DNA of 12,455 nucleotides from Oscillospiraceae bacterium (GCA_009786735.1 WQRM01000029.1:1-12455); one strand, 5' to 3'. Counted from the stretch's first letter, positions 1-5,612 are shown. The notes: generated by a model not told the origin, from the sequence alone. Translations and numbers: made by a program.

Positions 1-797
1 CCGCCGGGGAAGCCGCTGCAATCACTAGCATCACCATTATACCCGCAGCCGTGCATGTCCGTGGATTCGAGAATGACGATTCCGAGAGCCCCGACCTATC
101 CCTTCAGCCACGTCGTAATTTAAGAGGGATAGAGCACTTGCGAAACCTGGAAGAATTGCGTATGGATGAAAAATGTGGTGTTAACTGGACGAGCCTTTCC
201 GGGGGACTAGATTGCTTTAGCGAGTTGAGGCGACTGGAGCACTTGCCGCATTTGCGCATGCTATGTTTTCTTAGCGTATACACGATGAATGGTGAAGGCG
301 AACGAGAATTTCTTCGCGATTTAAGACCGCTGCGAAATTTGACACAGCTCACATCACTGCGTATTTCTGGTTTGACGAGCTTAGATGGCATACAAAACTT
401 AACCGATTTAGAGTATTTGAGCGTTTGGGGCATGCTTTCAGATTTACGCGGCATTGAGCGTTTGACCAATTTAAGAAATCTTCACGTTTCTGGAGGCGAG
501 CTAACGAACCTTGATGAAGTGCGTAATCTGGTTAATCTCACCTCACTTTGGGCACCCAACAACCAATTAACGGACATCAGTGCTGTTGTGCGTTTGCCGA
601 ATTTGCAAGACTTAGGCGTAGCCAGAAATCAGCTGGAAACATTGCCGGACTTGACAGTGACAAATTTACAACCGAGTAACACGTGCTTTCGAGGGAATCG
701 CCTTTCGCGAGAAGAATTTGAAAGAAATTTGCCAGCAAGCCTCTTGGAAGCAAACGATGGCCGATGGTTAGAATCACATCTTGACCAGCAACGCTAA
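1..797 (+). CDS. Leucine-rich-repeat protein, 5' end missing (runs off window)
   Basis: The frame is open without a stop from base 3 to the TAA at 795-797, so the true start is probably left of the window; a GTG at 51 has no Shine-Dalgarno site and is unlikely to be the start. The visible part, about 265 residues, is made of roughly seven 20-23-residue repeats of the bacterial internalin/SDS22 type, for example NLTDLEYLSVWG, RLTNLRNLHVSG, NLVNLTSLWAPNNQLTDIS and RLPNLQDLGVARNQLETL. Such solenoids bind proteins and are often cell-surface or secreted; no anchor, LPXTG or transmembrane segment follows, so location must be set by the missing N-terminus. The last ~40 residues are non-repeat and end in a charged tail. 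Codons are more AT-rich than in chrA, recF or clpC, which suggests accessory origin. Ligand unknown. The repeat fold is certain; the function is not. Confidence 0.85.
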   Translation, partial: AGEAAAITSITIIPAAVHVRGFENDDSESPDLSLQPRRNLRGIEHLRNLEELRMDEKCGVNWTSLSGGLDCFSELRRLEHLPHLRMLCFLSVYTMNGEGEREFLRDLRPLRNLTQLTSLRISGLTSLDGIQNLTDLEYLSVWGMLSDLRGIERLTNLRNLHVSGGELTNLDEVRNLVNLTSLWAPNNQLTDISAVVRLPNLQDLGVARNQLETLPDLTVTNLQPSNTCFRGNRLSREEFERNLPASLLEANDGRWLESHLDQQR

Positions 798-799
798 TC

Positions 800-836
800 C
801 TCCCCTTGCACTCCCTCGCAAAACATGATATAATAG
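800..836 (+). promoter_or_regulatory. Extended -10 sigma-A promoter of chrA-a, predicting a leaderless mRNA
   Basis: TTGCAC (806-811), a 17-bp spacer and TATAAT (829-834) form a near-consensus sigma-A promoter; TG at 826-827 makes an extended -10. Only 6 nt separate the -10 from the ATG at 841, so the expected start of transcription, about 7 nt past the -10, falls on the A of ATG. No Shine-Dalgarno site could fit in the transcript. The same 37-bp block (35/37 identical) stands at 5648-5684 before recF with the same spacing. Confidence 0.85.
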
Positions 837-840
837 ACCC

Positions 841-1392
841 ATGAAAACATTGTGGCAGCTGTTCGTGAGCTTCTTCAAGGTCGGGCTGATGACCTTTGGG
901 GGCGGCCTCGCCATGTTCCCGATGCTCGAGCGCGAAATCATCGACCGCCGCGGCTGGTGCACGCGCGACGAAGTGGTGGACTACTACGCCATCGGGCAGT
1001 GCACGCCGGGCATCATCGCGGTGACGGTGTCGGTGCTCATCGGCTGGCAGCAAAAGAAAGTCCTCGGCGCTGTGGTGGGAGCCATCGCGGTTGCGCTGCC
1101 GGGCTTCGTCATTGTGCTGGGGCTATCGCTTGGGCTAAGCTTCGTGATTGACCACCCCATCGCGCAGGCAGCGCTTGCGGGCATGCGTGTGGCTGTTGCC
1201 GCGCTGGTGACTGCCGCTGTGGTGAACATCTTCCGCAGCCAGGTCAAGCATTGGTGGCAGCTGCTGATTGCCGTGGCGGCGTTCATCCCTGTGGCGTTGT
1301 TTGGCGCGCACCCAGCGTGGGTGGTGGGGAGCGCTGCGCTCATCGGCTTGTTTGGCGCGTGGCGCACCGAGAGAAAAAGCAAGGAGAACTAA
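841..1392 (+). CDS. Chromate transporter (ChrA-type), first half-size subunit
   Basis: A 183-aa hydrophobic protein with the chromate ion transporter fold (CHR family, short type). The N-terminal half shows the family marks FGGGLAMFPMLE (residues ~19-30) and the QCTPGIIAVT motif (~53-62), followed by alternating hydrophobic segments and a basic C-terminus. Full-length ChrA is about 400 aa with two homologous halves; here the halves are two genes, this one and 1880-2470, which probably work as a heterodimer in the membrane. CHR proteins export chromate with proton exchange in characterised species, but many short-type pairs in anaerobes have unproven substrates. The ATG at 841 is the only start that keeps the conserved N-terminus, and it lies at the predicted transcription start. 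A lipoprotein gene begins one base after its stop. Family confident, substrate inferred. Confidence 0.9.
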   Translation: MKTLWQLFVSFFKVGLMTFGGGLAMFPMLEREIIDRRGWCTRDEVVDYYAIGQCTPGIIAVTVSVLIGWQQKKVLGAVVGAIAVALPGFVIVLGLSLGLSFVIDHPIAQAALAGMRVAVAALVTAAVVNIFRSQVKHWWQLLIAVAAFIPVALFGAHPAWVVGSAALIGLFGAWRTERKSKEN

Positions 1393-1393
1393 C

Positions 1394-1855
1394 ATGAAGA
1401 AACTGGTTGCGCTGTTGCTTGTTCTGGTCTTGTTGGGGGCTTGTGCGCATCCGTTTTCCAGCACCTCAGAACCGAATCTTTGGTTTGAGGAACGTGGATG
1501 GCCTGAAGAAATCACGCTAGAAATTGCGCGAAACATCGAAATTCTTGCAGCGACAGTTCCTGATATCCGCGAAGAATGTGCTTCTGAGATTGGTAAAATA
1601 TTATACACAGCGAACATCTCCACGATCGATAGAATTATTCTTGTTGACATGGAGACTTTGATAGATGCATGGGCAGCTTCCGAAGAAGAACGGCAACGTT
1701 GGATACGTGAGTACGAAAACAGAGCGTGGGTACAAATCATAGGAGATTCTCGGCATATAACAATTGCATCAATCGATGATGTTTTCACTAGTGTATGGGC
1801 TGGCAATCTTATCCCATTGGAAGAAGGCGAAGTTGTTTTTCAGCGAACGCCGTAA
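1394..1855 (+). CDS. Small hypothetical lipoprotein between the two chrA genes
   Basis: A 153-aa protein. The ATG at 1394 was chosen because it follows AAGGAG (1381-1386) at 7 nt and gives a classic lipoprotein signal: KK, a run of hydrophobic residues, then lipobox LGAC with the acylated Cys at 17. The upstream in-frame extension merely overlaps the end of chrA-a. The mature part is acidic and mostly helical-looking (for example WAASEEERQRWIREYE) with no domain I recognise. It begins one base after the chrA-a stop and lies 24 bases before chrA-b, so it is almost surely co-transcribed with them. After the GC-rich signal region the body turns AT-rich, unlike its neighbours, which hints at recent insertion or weak selection. 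It may be an extracytoplasmic partner of the transporter or simply a passenger; the sequence does not decide. Confidence 0.8.
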   Translation: MKKLVALLLVLVLLGACAHPFSSTSEPNLWFEERGWPEEITLEIARNIEILAATVPDIREECASEIGKILYTANISTIDRIILVDMETLIDAWAASEEERQRWIREYENRAWVQIIGDSRHITIASIDDVFTSVWAGNLIPLEEGEVVFQRTP

Positions 1856-1879
1856 AATGCGAAAATAGAATGGTGACAA

Positions 1880-2470
1880 ATGATGCATGTTCTCCCCTTC
1901 CTGTTCTACGAATTTTTCTTCACCGGGCTGTTCTCCATCGGGGGTGGCCTGGCAACCATACCCTTTTTGCAGCAGATGAGCGCCCGCCATGGTTGGCTCA
2001 CCCAGCACGAACTCGCCAACATGATCGCCATTGCCGAAACCGCGCCCGGTCCGCACGGCACGAACATGGCTGCGTTCGTCGGCAAGCACGTGGCAGGATT
2101 CCCCGGCGCGGCACTGGCGGCCTTCGCGCTGATGCTGCCCACGATGATTATCGACACCATCATCGCCAGCATGCTCGACCGCTTTCGCCAAAACCGCGTG
2201 AAGGACGCACTCATGCGCGTGCTGCGCCCGACCAGCGCAGGGCTCATTGCCGCCGCCGTGGTGGTGTTCCTGCAGATTGCCCTCGCCTCGATGGACGCGA
2301 ACTGGGCGCTGCGCAACATCGCCGCATGGGCGGGTTATTTTGACTGGTGGGCGGTGGGCTTGTTTGTGGTGTTGCTGGCGTTGCTATTCACGCCGAAGAT
2401 AAAAAAAATCCACCCTGCGGCGTTCATTGCCGTTGGGGCGGGCGCGGGGATTGCGTTGGGGCTTGGGTAA
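1880..2470 (+). CDS. Chromate transporter (ChrA-type), second half-size subunit
   Basis: A 196-aa membrane protein, partner of the subunit at 841-1392. The family motifs recur in their second-subunit form: SIGGGLATIPFL (residues ~20-31), AETAPGPHGTNMAAFVG (~51-67) and several long hydrophobic helices, ending at a glycine-rich C-terminus. Short CHR proteins are encoded as such gene pairs and the two are expected to assemble with opposite membrane topology. The start is ATG ATG at 1880/1883; the upstream site is weak (GGTGAC at 1872-1877), so translation may depend on coupling to the lipoprotein gene that ends 24 bases earlier. Base composition and codon use match chrA-a rather than the lipoprotein between them, which supports the view that the two chrA genes once lay side by side. 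The substrate (chromate or another oxyanion) is not shown by the sequence. Confidence 0.9.
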   Translation: MMHVLPFLFYEFFFTGLFSIGGGLATIPFLQQMSARHGWLTQHELANMIAIAETAPGPHGTNMAAFVGKHVAGFPGAALAAFALMLPTMIIDTIIASMLDRFRQNRVKDALMRVLRPTSAGLIAAAVVVFLQIALASMDANWALRNIAAWAGYFDWWAVGLFVVLLALLFTPKIKKIHPAAFIAVGAGAGIALGLG

Positions 2471-2497
2471 ACACGAAGAAAGTTTGAGGTGGATGTG

Positions 2498-3094
2498 ATG
2501 AAACGCTTGCTTGGGCTGGTGATCGCCTTGTTGCTGCTTGTGGGTTGTGCAAGTGTGGCAGAGCCTGTAGGGGCGGATGCAAATCCGCCCGAAGTCACCG
2601 CAGCAACTGAACCAACCGTTGCCGCAACAGCCCTGCCTGCTCCGCGCGAGTGGTCGGGTGTGCCGCAGGCGTACTGGGCGGTGTTGGAGCGACTTTTCGC
2701 ATGCGATGAAGCTTCTTATGGCTATCAAGTTGTAGACATTAATAATGATGGCATACCGGAGTTGATTTTGTTCATACTGGGGAGCACTGAATTGCCATGG
2801 CTCTTCCAAATTTATACGCTGGATGGCGATGAGCCTGCTCACCTAATTCACTTTGACATATTCGATTTTGGCGTAATTACAAAAGAGGGGATAATATTTG
2901 CACACCATACACGCTCTGAGGAAATCGCTACAATACGTTCCTTTTTGCTGGAAGCGGATGCAACTACGCTAACAACATTGACGAGCCATCGTTTTTTCTA
3001 CGAAAACCTAGACGATGAGCAATTGGCGTTGCTTCACGCTTACCGCAACCCACCCAACCCCATGCAGTTCGAGTTCATCCCGCTGGGGAGTTAG
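2498..3094 (+). CDS. Small lipoprotein with a calcium-loop-like DINNDG motif and a repeat-derived linker
   Basis: A 198-aa lipoprotein. The ATG at 2498 is preferred over a GTG at 2489 because GAGGTGG (2486-2492) sits 5 nt before it and the signal then starts MKRLL and ends in lipobox LVGC (Cys 17). Right after the lipobox, residues 23-32 (PVGADANPPE) are encoded by a copy of a palindromic repeat found elsewhere between genes. A Thr/Ala/Pro-rich spacer follows, then a globular part holding VVDINNDGIPELIL (78-91), a Dx[DN]xDG-type loop common in surface lipoproteins of Clostridia and often taken as a calcium site. The body is AT-rich like the other lipoprotein gene. It starts 27 bases after chrA-b. 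Its stop TAG shares bases with the stop of the minus-strand peptide gene at 3091-3186. Function unknown. Confidence 0.8.
   Translation: MKRLLGLVIALLLLVGCASVAEPVGADANPPEVTAATEPTVAATALPAPREWSGVPQAYWAVLERLFACDEASYGYQVVDINNDGIPELILFILGSTELPWLFQIYTLDGDEPAHLIHFDIFDFGVITKEGIIFAHHTRSEEIATIRSFLLEADATTLTTLTSHRFFYENLDDEQLALLHAYRNPPNPMQFEFIPLGS
2566..2593 (+). repeat. Palindromic repeat (family B) inside lipoprotein coding sequence
   Basis: TGTAG, then stem GGGCGGAT (2571-2578), loop GCAA, stem ATCCGCCC (2583-2590), then GAA. The same frame TGTAGGGGCG...CGCCCGAA occurs at 8233-8260, 12389-12416 (inverted) and, with changes, 12308-12335. Here it is read in frame as linker residues after the acylated cysteine. 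Confidence 0.8.
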
Positions 3095-3186
3095 CGAAAC
3101 AGCGTTTGCATCAGCATCACAAAACCCCACATGCCGCCGGTCACCACAATCAAAATCACTTGCCACACACTAAATGGAAAATCCAT
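3091..3186 (-). CDS. 31-aa single-pass membrane peptide, unknown family
   Basis: A small gene: ATG at 3186-3184, TAA at 3093-3091. The peptide begins MDFPFSVWQVILIVVTGG and ends MQTLFR, one continuous hydrophobic segment with an aromatic N-terminus and a basic C-terminus, so it should span the membrane once. Support for a real gene is unusually good for this size: a ribosome site GGGAG (3198-3194) 7 nt upstream, and a near-consensus promoter (-35 TTGACT, 17 bp, -10 TATACT with TG extension). Its terminal codon overlaps the lipoprotein stop in a shared TTAG. The leader resembles that of the 39-aa peptide at 5164-5283 (GAAGGGAG, then TTGC or TTTGCT before ATG). A type I toxin, a small subunit of a membrane complex or a regulator peptide are all possible; no family is recognised. 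Confidence 0.6.
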   Translation of the reverse strand: MDFPFSVWQVILIVVTGGMWGFVMLMQTLFR

Positions 3187-3215
3187 GCAACCTCTCCCTT
3201 CAAGTTCGTCCTTCC

Positions 3216-3244
3216 AGTATACCACAACACGCCCAATAAGTCAA
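3216..3244 (-). promoter_or_regulatory. Sigma-A promoter of the 31-aa membrane peptide
   Basis: On the minus strand TTGACT (3244-3239), a 17-bp spacer and TATACT (3221-3216), with TG at the extended -10 position. Transcription would start near 3209, giving a leader of about 23 nt that contains the GGGAG ribosome site. It points away from rnhB, which starts 27 bases beyond the -35. Confidence 0.75.
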
Positions 3245-3270
3245 CAGGATAAATCGGCCAAGGAGCACTT

Positions 3271-3879
3271 ATGACCACAACCTTCCAACCCATCGAGCAA
3301 TCCCTGCGCGCGCGCGGCTGCACCGCCATCTGCGGCGTGGACGAAGCCGGGCGCGGCCCGCTTGCAGGCGACGTATTCGCCGCGGCGGTCATTTTGCCCA
3401 CAACATACGACCTCCCCGGCCTCGCAGACAGCAAAAAGCTCACGCACAAGCGGCGCGAGCTCTTGTTCGAGTTGATTCAACAGCAAGCCGTGGCGTGGGC
3501 AATCGCCAGCGCGGATGTGGAGGAAATCGACCGGCTGAACATCCTGCAAGCCAGCCTGCTTGCCATGCAGCGCGCGGTAACAGCTCTTGCCCTGCCCGCG
3601 GACTACGCGCTCATCGACGGCAATAAAGTTCCCGCCGCGCTTGACATTCCCGCCGAGTGCATCGTCAAAGGCGACAGCCTGTGCGCGAGCATCGCGGCGG
3701 CGTCGGTGCTGGCGAAGGTCGCGCGTGACCGGCACATGGCGGCTCTGGATGCGTGTTACCCGGGCTATGGTTTGGCGCAGCACAAGGGCTACCCCACGCA
3801 GGCGCACTACGTGGCGCTGGCGCAGCTGGGTGCGACGGAAGTGCACCGCAAGAGTTTTCGGTTAACCACCACCCGATAA
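3271..3879 (+). CDS. rnhB: Ribonuclease HII
   Basis: A 202-aa cytoplasmic nuclease that cuts the RNA strand of RNA-DNA hybrids and incises at single ribonucleotides in DNA, starting ribonucleotide excision repair. All family marks are present: [12 protein letters not shown] (residues 22-33, catalytic D24 and E25), DSKKL (53-57), ALIDGN (113-118, D117), KGDS with D135, the [13 protein letters not shown] helix (141-153) and HKGYPT (171-176). Length fits the usual ~200 aa. The ATG at 3271 follows AAGGAG (3260-3265) at a spacing of 5. In many Bacillota rnhB lies beside the ylqF/rbgA and yraN genes; here it stands alone, between a divergent peptide gene and a repeat-filled gap. I see no clear promoter of its own in the 84 bases upstream. 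Confidence 0.97.
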   Translation: MTTTFQPIEQSLRARGCTAICGVDEAGRGPLAGDVFAAAVILPTTYDLPGLADSKKLTHKRRELLFELIQQQAVAWAIASADVEEIDRLNILQASLLAMQRAVTALALPADYALIDGNKVPAALDIPAECIVKGDSLCASIAAASVLAKVARDRHMAALDACYPGYGLAQHKGYPTQAHYVALAQLGATEVHRKSFRLTTTR

Positions 3880-3901
3880 AATTTGGGGTTTTGCATTGAT
3901 A

Positions 3902-3954
3902 TGTAGCCCGGGTGGCGCGCCCGAAACAAAAAACATCAATACAATTGTCTAAAA
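3902..3954 (+). repeat. Composite repeat (family B, extended form), copy 1
   Basis: TGTAG, a GC-rich palindrome core around GGCGCGCC, CCCGAA, a short spacer rich in A, then ATCAATACAATTGTCTAAA (3935-3953). The same order of blocks appears at 8233-8290 (ATCAATACATTGCCCAAAA) and, inverted, at 12359-12416 (ATCAATACCATTGTCTAAA). The left stem is degenerate in this copy. Confidence 0.75.
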
Positions 3955-3986
3955 GAGCCTTGAAAAAAAGTCACCCAAAAAACTTC

Positions 3987-4001
3987 AGTCGCTTCGCGAT
4001 T
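3987..4001 (+). repeat. Short hairpin related to the family C repeat
   Basis: AGTCGC, loop TTC, GCGATT (one G-T pair) forms a 6-bp stem. Its core GTCGCTTCGC (3988-3997) is the reverse complement of GCGAAGCGAC, which occurs within the recF (6513-6522) and ribF (7501-7510) coding sequences. Confidence 0.5.
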
Positions 4002-4034
4002 GACTCTTCATGACAAGCTAAAGAAACAAGCCCC

Positions 4035-4083
4035 TGCCCCCCTCTGATAGAGGGGGGATGTCCCGCAGGACAGGGGGGTGGGG
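4035..4083 (+). repeat. 49-bp double-hairpin repeat (family A), intergenic copy
   Basis: Hairpin 1: CCCCCCTCT, loop GAT, AGAGGGGGG (4037-4057), a perfect 9-bp stem. Hairpin 2: TGTCC, loop CGCA, GGACA (4059-4072). A run GGGGGGTGGGG follows, which could alternatively pair with the C-rich left arm. All 49 bases are identical to 5884-5932 inside recF. No T-run follows, so it is not an ordinary terminator. The whole gap 3880-4143 holds this, the copy at 3902-3954 and the hairpin at 3987, and no gene that I can support. Confidence 0.9.
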
Positions 4084-4143
4084 GCAAGCCCCACCGCATG
4101 TGGTTTTCGTGCATTTGTCAAGCTTTATTTAAGGAGGCTTCCC

Positions 4144-4458
4144 ATGGGAATCGAAATCATCATTGTGCTGGCTGTCGGCGCGCTCACCACCGCGCTTGGT
4201 TGCGTCTTTCTCACGGGGCGCGGCGCAAACCTCATCGCGGGCTACAACACCATGCCCAAAGAAAAAAAGGCAGGCTACAACACTTCGGCCATGTGCAAAT
4301 TTGCAGGAAAAATTATGCTGCCCCTCGGTCTGTTGACCCTGCTGGCTGTTTTTTTCCTGTTCAACGCATTGTTCTGGATCATCTATGGCATCGCAGTTAC
4401 TGGGCTTTGCGTGTTTGCGGTGGTGTACTTCAACACCGGCAACCGATTTAAGCGTTAG
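4144..4458 (+). CDS. DUF3784 family small membrane protein
   Basis: A 104-aa protein with three hydrophobic segments (residues ~3-23, ~57-74 and ~76-96) and a basic C-terminus. Between the first two lies the family signature, GRGANLIAGYNTMPKEKKAGYN (about 25-46), followed by a CKFAGK block, which identifies DUF3784, a family of unknown function common in Clostridia. The ATG at 4144 was chosen over an upstream in-frame start at 4078 because AAGGAGG (4131-4137) stands 6 nt before it and the upstream part runs into the family A repeat. The gene ends in a TTAG that also holds the stop of the convergent acyltransferase gene, so transcripts from the two sides must overlap unless one is halted inside the other. 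No function should be assigned beyond membrane protein. Confidence 0.9.
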   Translation: MGIEIIIVLAVGALTTALGCVFLTGRGANLIAGYNTMPKEKKAGYNTSAMCKFAGKIMLPLGLLTLLAVFFLFNALFWIIYGIAVTGLCVFAVVYFNTGNRFKR

Positions 4459-5048
4459 CGAGGCTTATGCACCTGCCGCGCTCGCGCAATCGCAAGGGCA
4501 TCCGCCGGCACATCCTCGGTGATGGTCGAACCCGCGGCGGTGTAGGCGTTTTCGCCGATGGTCACGGGCGCCACAATGGCGTTGTTGCAGCCGATGAACG
4601 CGCCTTCTTCAATCGTGGTGCGGTGCTTCACGCCCTTTTGCCCGCCGTAGTTCGCCACCGCAAGCCCGCAGCCCACGTTCACGCGCTCGCCCACCGTGGC
4701 ATCGCCTAGGTAGCTCAAGTGCGAAATTTTCGTGCCTGTGCCAACTTGGGTGTTTTTGATTTCCACGAAATTGCCCACATGCACGCCCGCGCTCAGCACC
4801 GTGCCGGGGCGCAGATGCACCCATGGTCCCAGCGTGCAGCCGTCGCCGATGTGGCAATCCTGCGCCTGCACGTGGTTGAGCGTAACCCCGCTGCCCACCG
4901 TGCAGTTGCGCAGCATCGTGCCGGGATACACCGTGCTGCCCGCGCCGATGGTGGTGTGTTCGTCGATGATGATGCCGTCCGCGCAAGGGATCTCCACCCC
5001 GGCGGCGATGTGGCGGTTGATGATGGCGTGGCGTTGGTCGTTGGTCAT
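4455..5048 (-). CDS. Stand-alone GlmU-type acetyltransferase domain (left-handed beta helix)
   Basis: A 197-aa protein corresponding to the linker and C-terminal half of GlmU, which acetylates glucosamine-1-phosphate on the way to UDP-GlcNAc for peptidoglycan. The hexapeptide repeats of a left-handed beta helix run from about residue 28 to 178. GlmU landmarks are kept: LRPG with R80, GNFVEIKNTQVG (92-103, K98), SHLSYLGD with the catalytic-type H110 and Y113, NVGCG (124-128), GAFIGCN (149-155), VAPVTIG and the end ALAIARARQVHKPR. The pyrophosphorylase half is absent. The usual NYDG loop reads NYGG (133-136) and the stretch before and after it is unusual, so the substrate could differ. The start is ATG 5048, but an identical start lies 13 codons upstream at 5087 because of a tandem duplication. 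Convergent and overlapping by 4 bases with the DUF3784 gene. Confidence 0.85.
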   Translation of the reverse strand: MTNDQRHAIINRHIAAGVEIPCADGIIIDEHTTIGAGSTVYPGTMLRNCTVGSGVTLNHVQAQDCHIGDGCTLGPWVHLRPGTVLSAGVHVGNFVEIKNTQVGTGTKISHLSYLGDATVGERVNVGCGLAVANYGGQKGVKHRTTIEEGAFIGCNNAIVAPVTIGENAYTAAGSTITEDVPADALAIARARQVHKPR

Positions 5049-5113
5049 ATGAAAAAATCCCCCTTCGTTTTGCCAGTCGTTGGTCATATGAAAAATCCCC
5101 CTTCGTTTTGCCA
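5037..5113 (-). repeat. Tandem 39/38-bp duplication of a ribosome site and start codon
   Basis: Copy 1 (5037-5075) and copy 2 (5076-5113) are identical apart from one A in a run of six versus five. Each holds GAAGGGGG, an AT-rich spacer of about 9 nt, ATG and the codons for TND. The upstream ATG (5087) is in frame with the downstream one (5048), so the product may carry a 13-residue N-terminal extension (MTNDWQNEGGFFH). The A-run could slip. Confidence 0.85.
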
Positions 5114-5163
5114 TTAGTGTATGACAAAACCGGGGGATAAATTCTTGCACAGCAACAACCGCA

Positions 5164-5283
5164 CTAGCCCAGCACGTTAAGGATAATAGAAACAAGCTCA
5201 AGCCCAGCAAACGCCAACGTCAAAAAGGCTAGCACAGTATAAATCGTGGAAAGCTGGCCAGCAATCCATCCAAACACGGGCAT
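5164..5283 (-). CDS. 39-aa single-pass membrane peptide, second gene of a small-peptide operon
   Basis: ATG at 5283-5281, TAG at 5166-5164. The peptide starts MPVFGWIAGQLSTIYTVLAF and ends SIILNVLG; almost all of it after residue 12 is hydrophobic, with one buried Glu (E29). The ribosome site GAAGGGAG lies 6 nt before the start. It begins 19 nt after the stop of the 31-aa peptide gene and should share its promoter at 5433-5461. Both peptides have an acid Glu near a Leu-rich C-terminal part (GLELVSIIL here, LLEILT there), which suggests a related pair. Not assignable to any family I know. Candidates are a two-component peptide toxin or bacteriocin-like pair, a type I toxin, or small accessory subunits. 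Confidence 0.55.
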   Translation of the reverse strand: MPVFGWIAGQLSTIYTVLAFLTLAFAGLELVSIILNVLG

Positions 5284-5302
5284 AGCAAACTCCCTTCTGC
5301 AA

Positions 5303-5398
5303 TTAAGTCAAGATTTCCAGCAACACAAAAATCGCGCGCAAAAACGCCACAGCTGTGGATGCCACCGTCAGCACCGAGAAAATCAAGCGAAAATTCAT
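5303..5398 (-). CDS. 31-aa single-pass membrane peptide, first gene of a small-peptide operon
   Basis: ATG at 5398-5396, TAA at 5305-5303. The peptide starts MNFRLIFSVLTVASTAVAFL and ends VLLEILT: one basic residue near each end of a hydrophobic core, as expected for a single membrane span. The ribosome site is strong (AAAGGAG at 5413-5407, spacing 8) and the promoter is near consensus (TTGACG, 17 bp, TATAAT). This combination makes chance unlikely even at this length. The next gene, for a 39-aa membrane peptide, follows after 19 nt. No homologous family is recognised. A weak -10-like TATAAA on the opposite strand (5238-5243) has no matching -35, so a type I antitoxin RNA is possible but not supported. 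Confidence 0.6.
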   Translation of the reverse strand: MNFRLIFSVLTVASTAVAFLRAIFVLLEILT

Positions 5399-5432
5399 AT
5401 CAGCTTCTCCTTTGGTCATGGTTTGTCCATCA

Positions 5433-5461
5433 ATTATACCAGCTTTTTGCTCGCGCGTCAA
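5433..5461 (-). promoter_or_regulatory. Near-consensus sigma-A promoter of the two-peptide operon
   Basis: On the minus strand TTGACG (5461-5456), a 17-bp spacer and a perfect TATAAT (5438-5433) with TG at the extended -10 position. The transcript should start near 5426, giving a leader of about 28 nt with the AAAGGAG site. This is one of the strongest promoters in the window. Confidence 0.85.
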
Positions 5462-5583
5462 GTCTTTTTGCTAAATTTCTTCATTTTTGTGCAAAACGAC
5501 GATGCAGGGGCGGCTCGCAGCAAGGCTGATAAGACTACGAGCACGCGACCCGAGGTCGGGATGACGGCAGCGCACGGGGCGCG

Positions 5584-5612
5584 TGTAGGGGCGGCAGGTT
5601 GCCGCCCCTACA
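5584..5612. repeat. Perfect 13-bp palindrome, symmetric form of the family B repeat
   Basis: TGTAGGGGCGGCA, loop GGT, TGCCGCCCCTACA. Other family B copies end in CCCGAA on one side; here both ends read CCCCTACA, so it looks like a full inverted copy. It sits 36 bases before the recF promoter. The stretch 5471-5583 next to it is GC-rich with a small palindrome (CCCGA GG TCGGG, about 5548-5559) and no gene that I can support. Confidence 0.85.

Noticed and set aside
774..962. Minus-strand peptides ending in LLYHVLRGSARG at two places (also near 5650-5690)
   Set aside because: The shared peptide is only the reverse reading of the duplicated promoter block.
4035..4083. Family A hairpins as a terminator of rnhB
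   Set aside because: No T-run follows and an identical copy is inside recF, which must be transcribed through.
5164..5398. A type I antitoxin RNA promoter opposite the small peptide genes
   Set aside because: Only an isolated TATAAA (5238-5243) without a usable -35 is present, so I do not call it.
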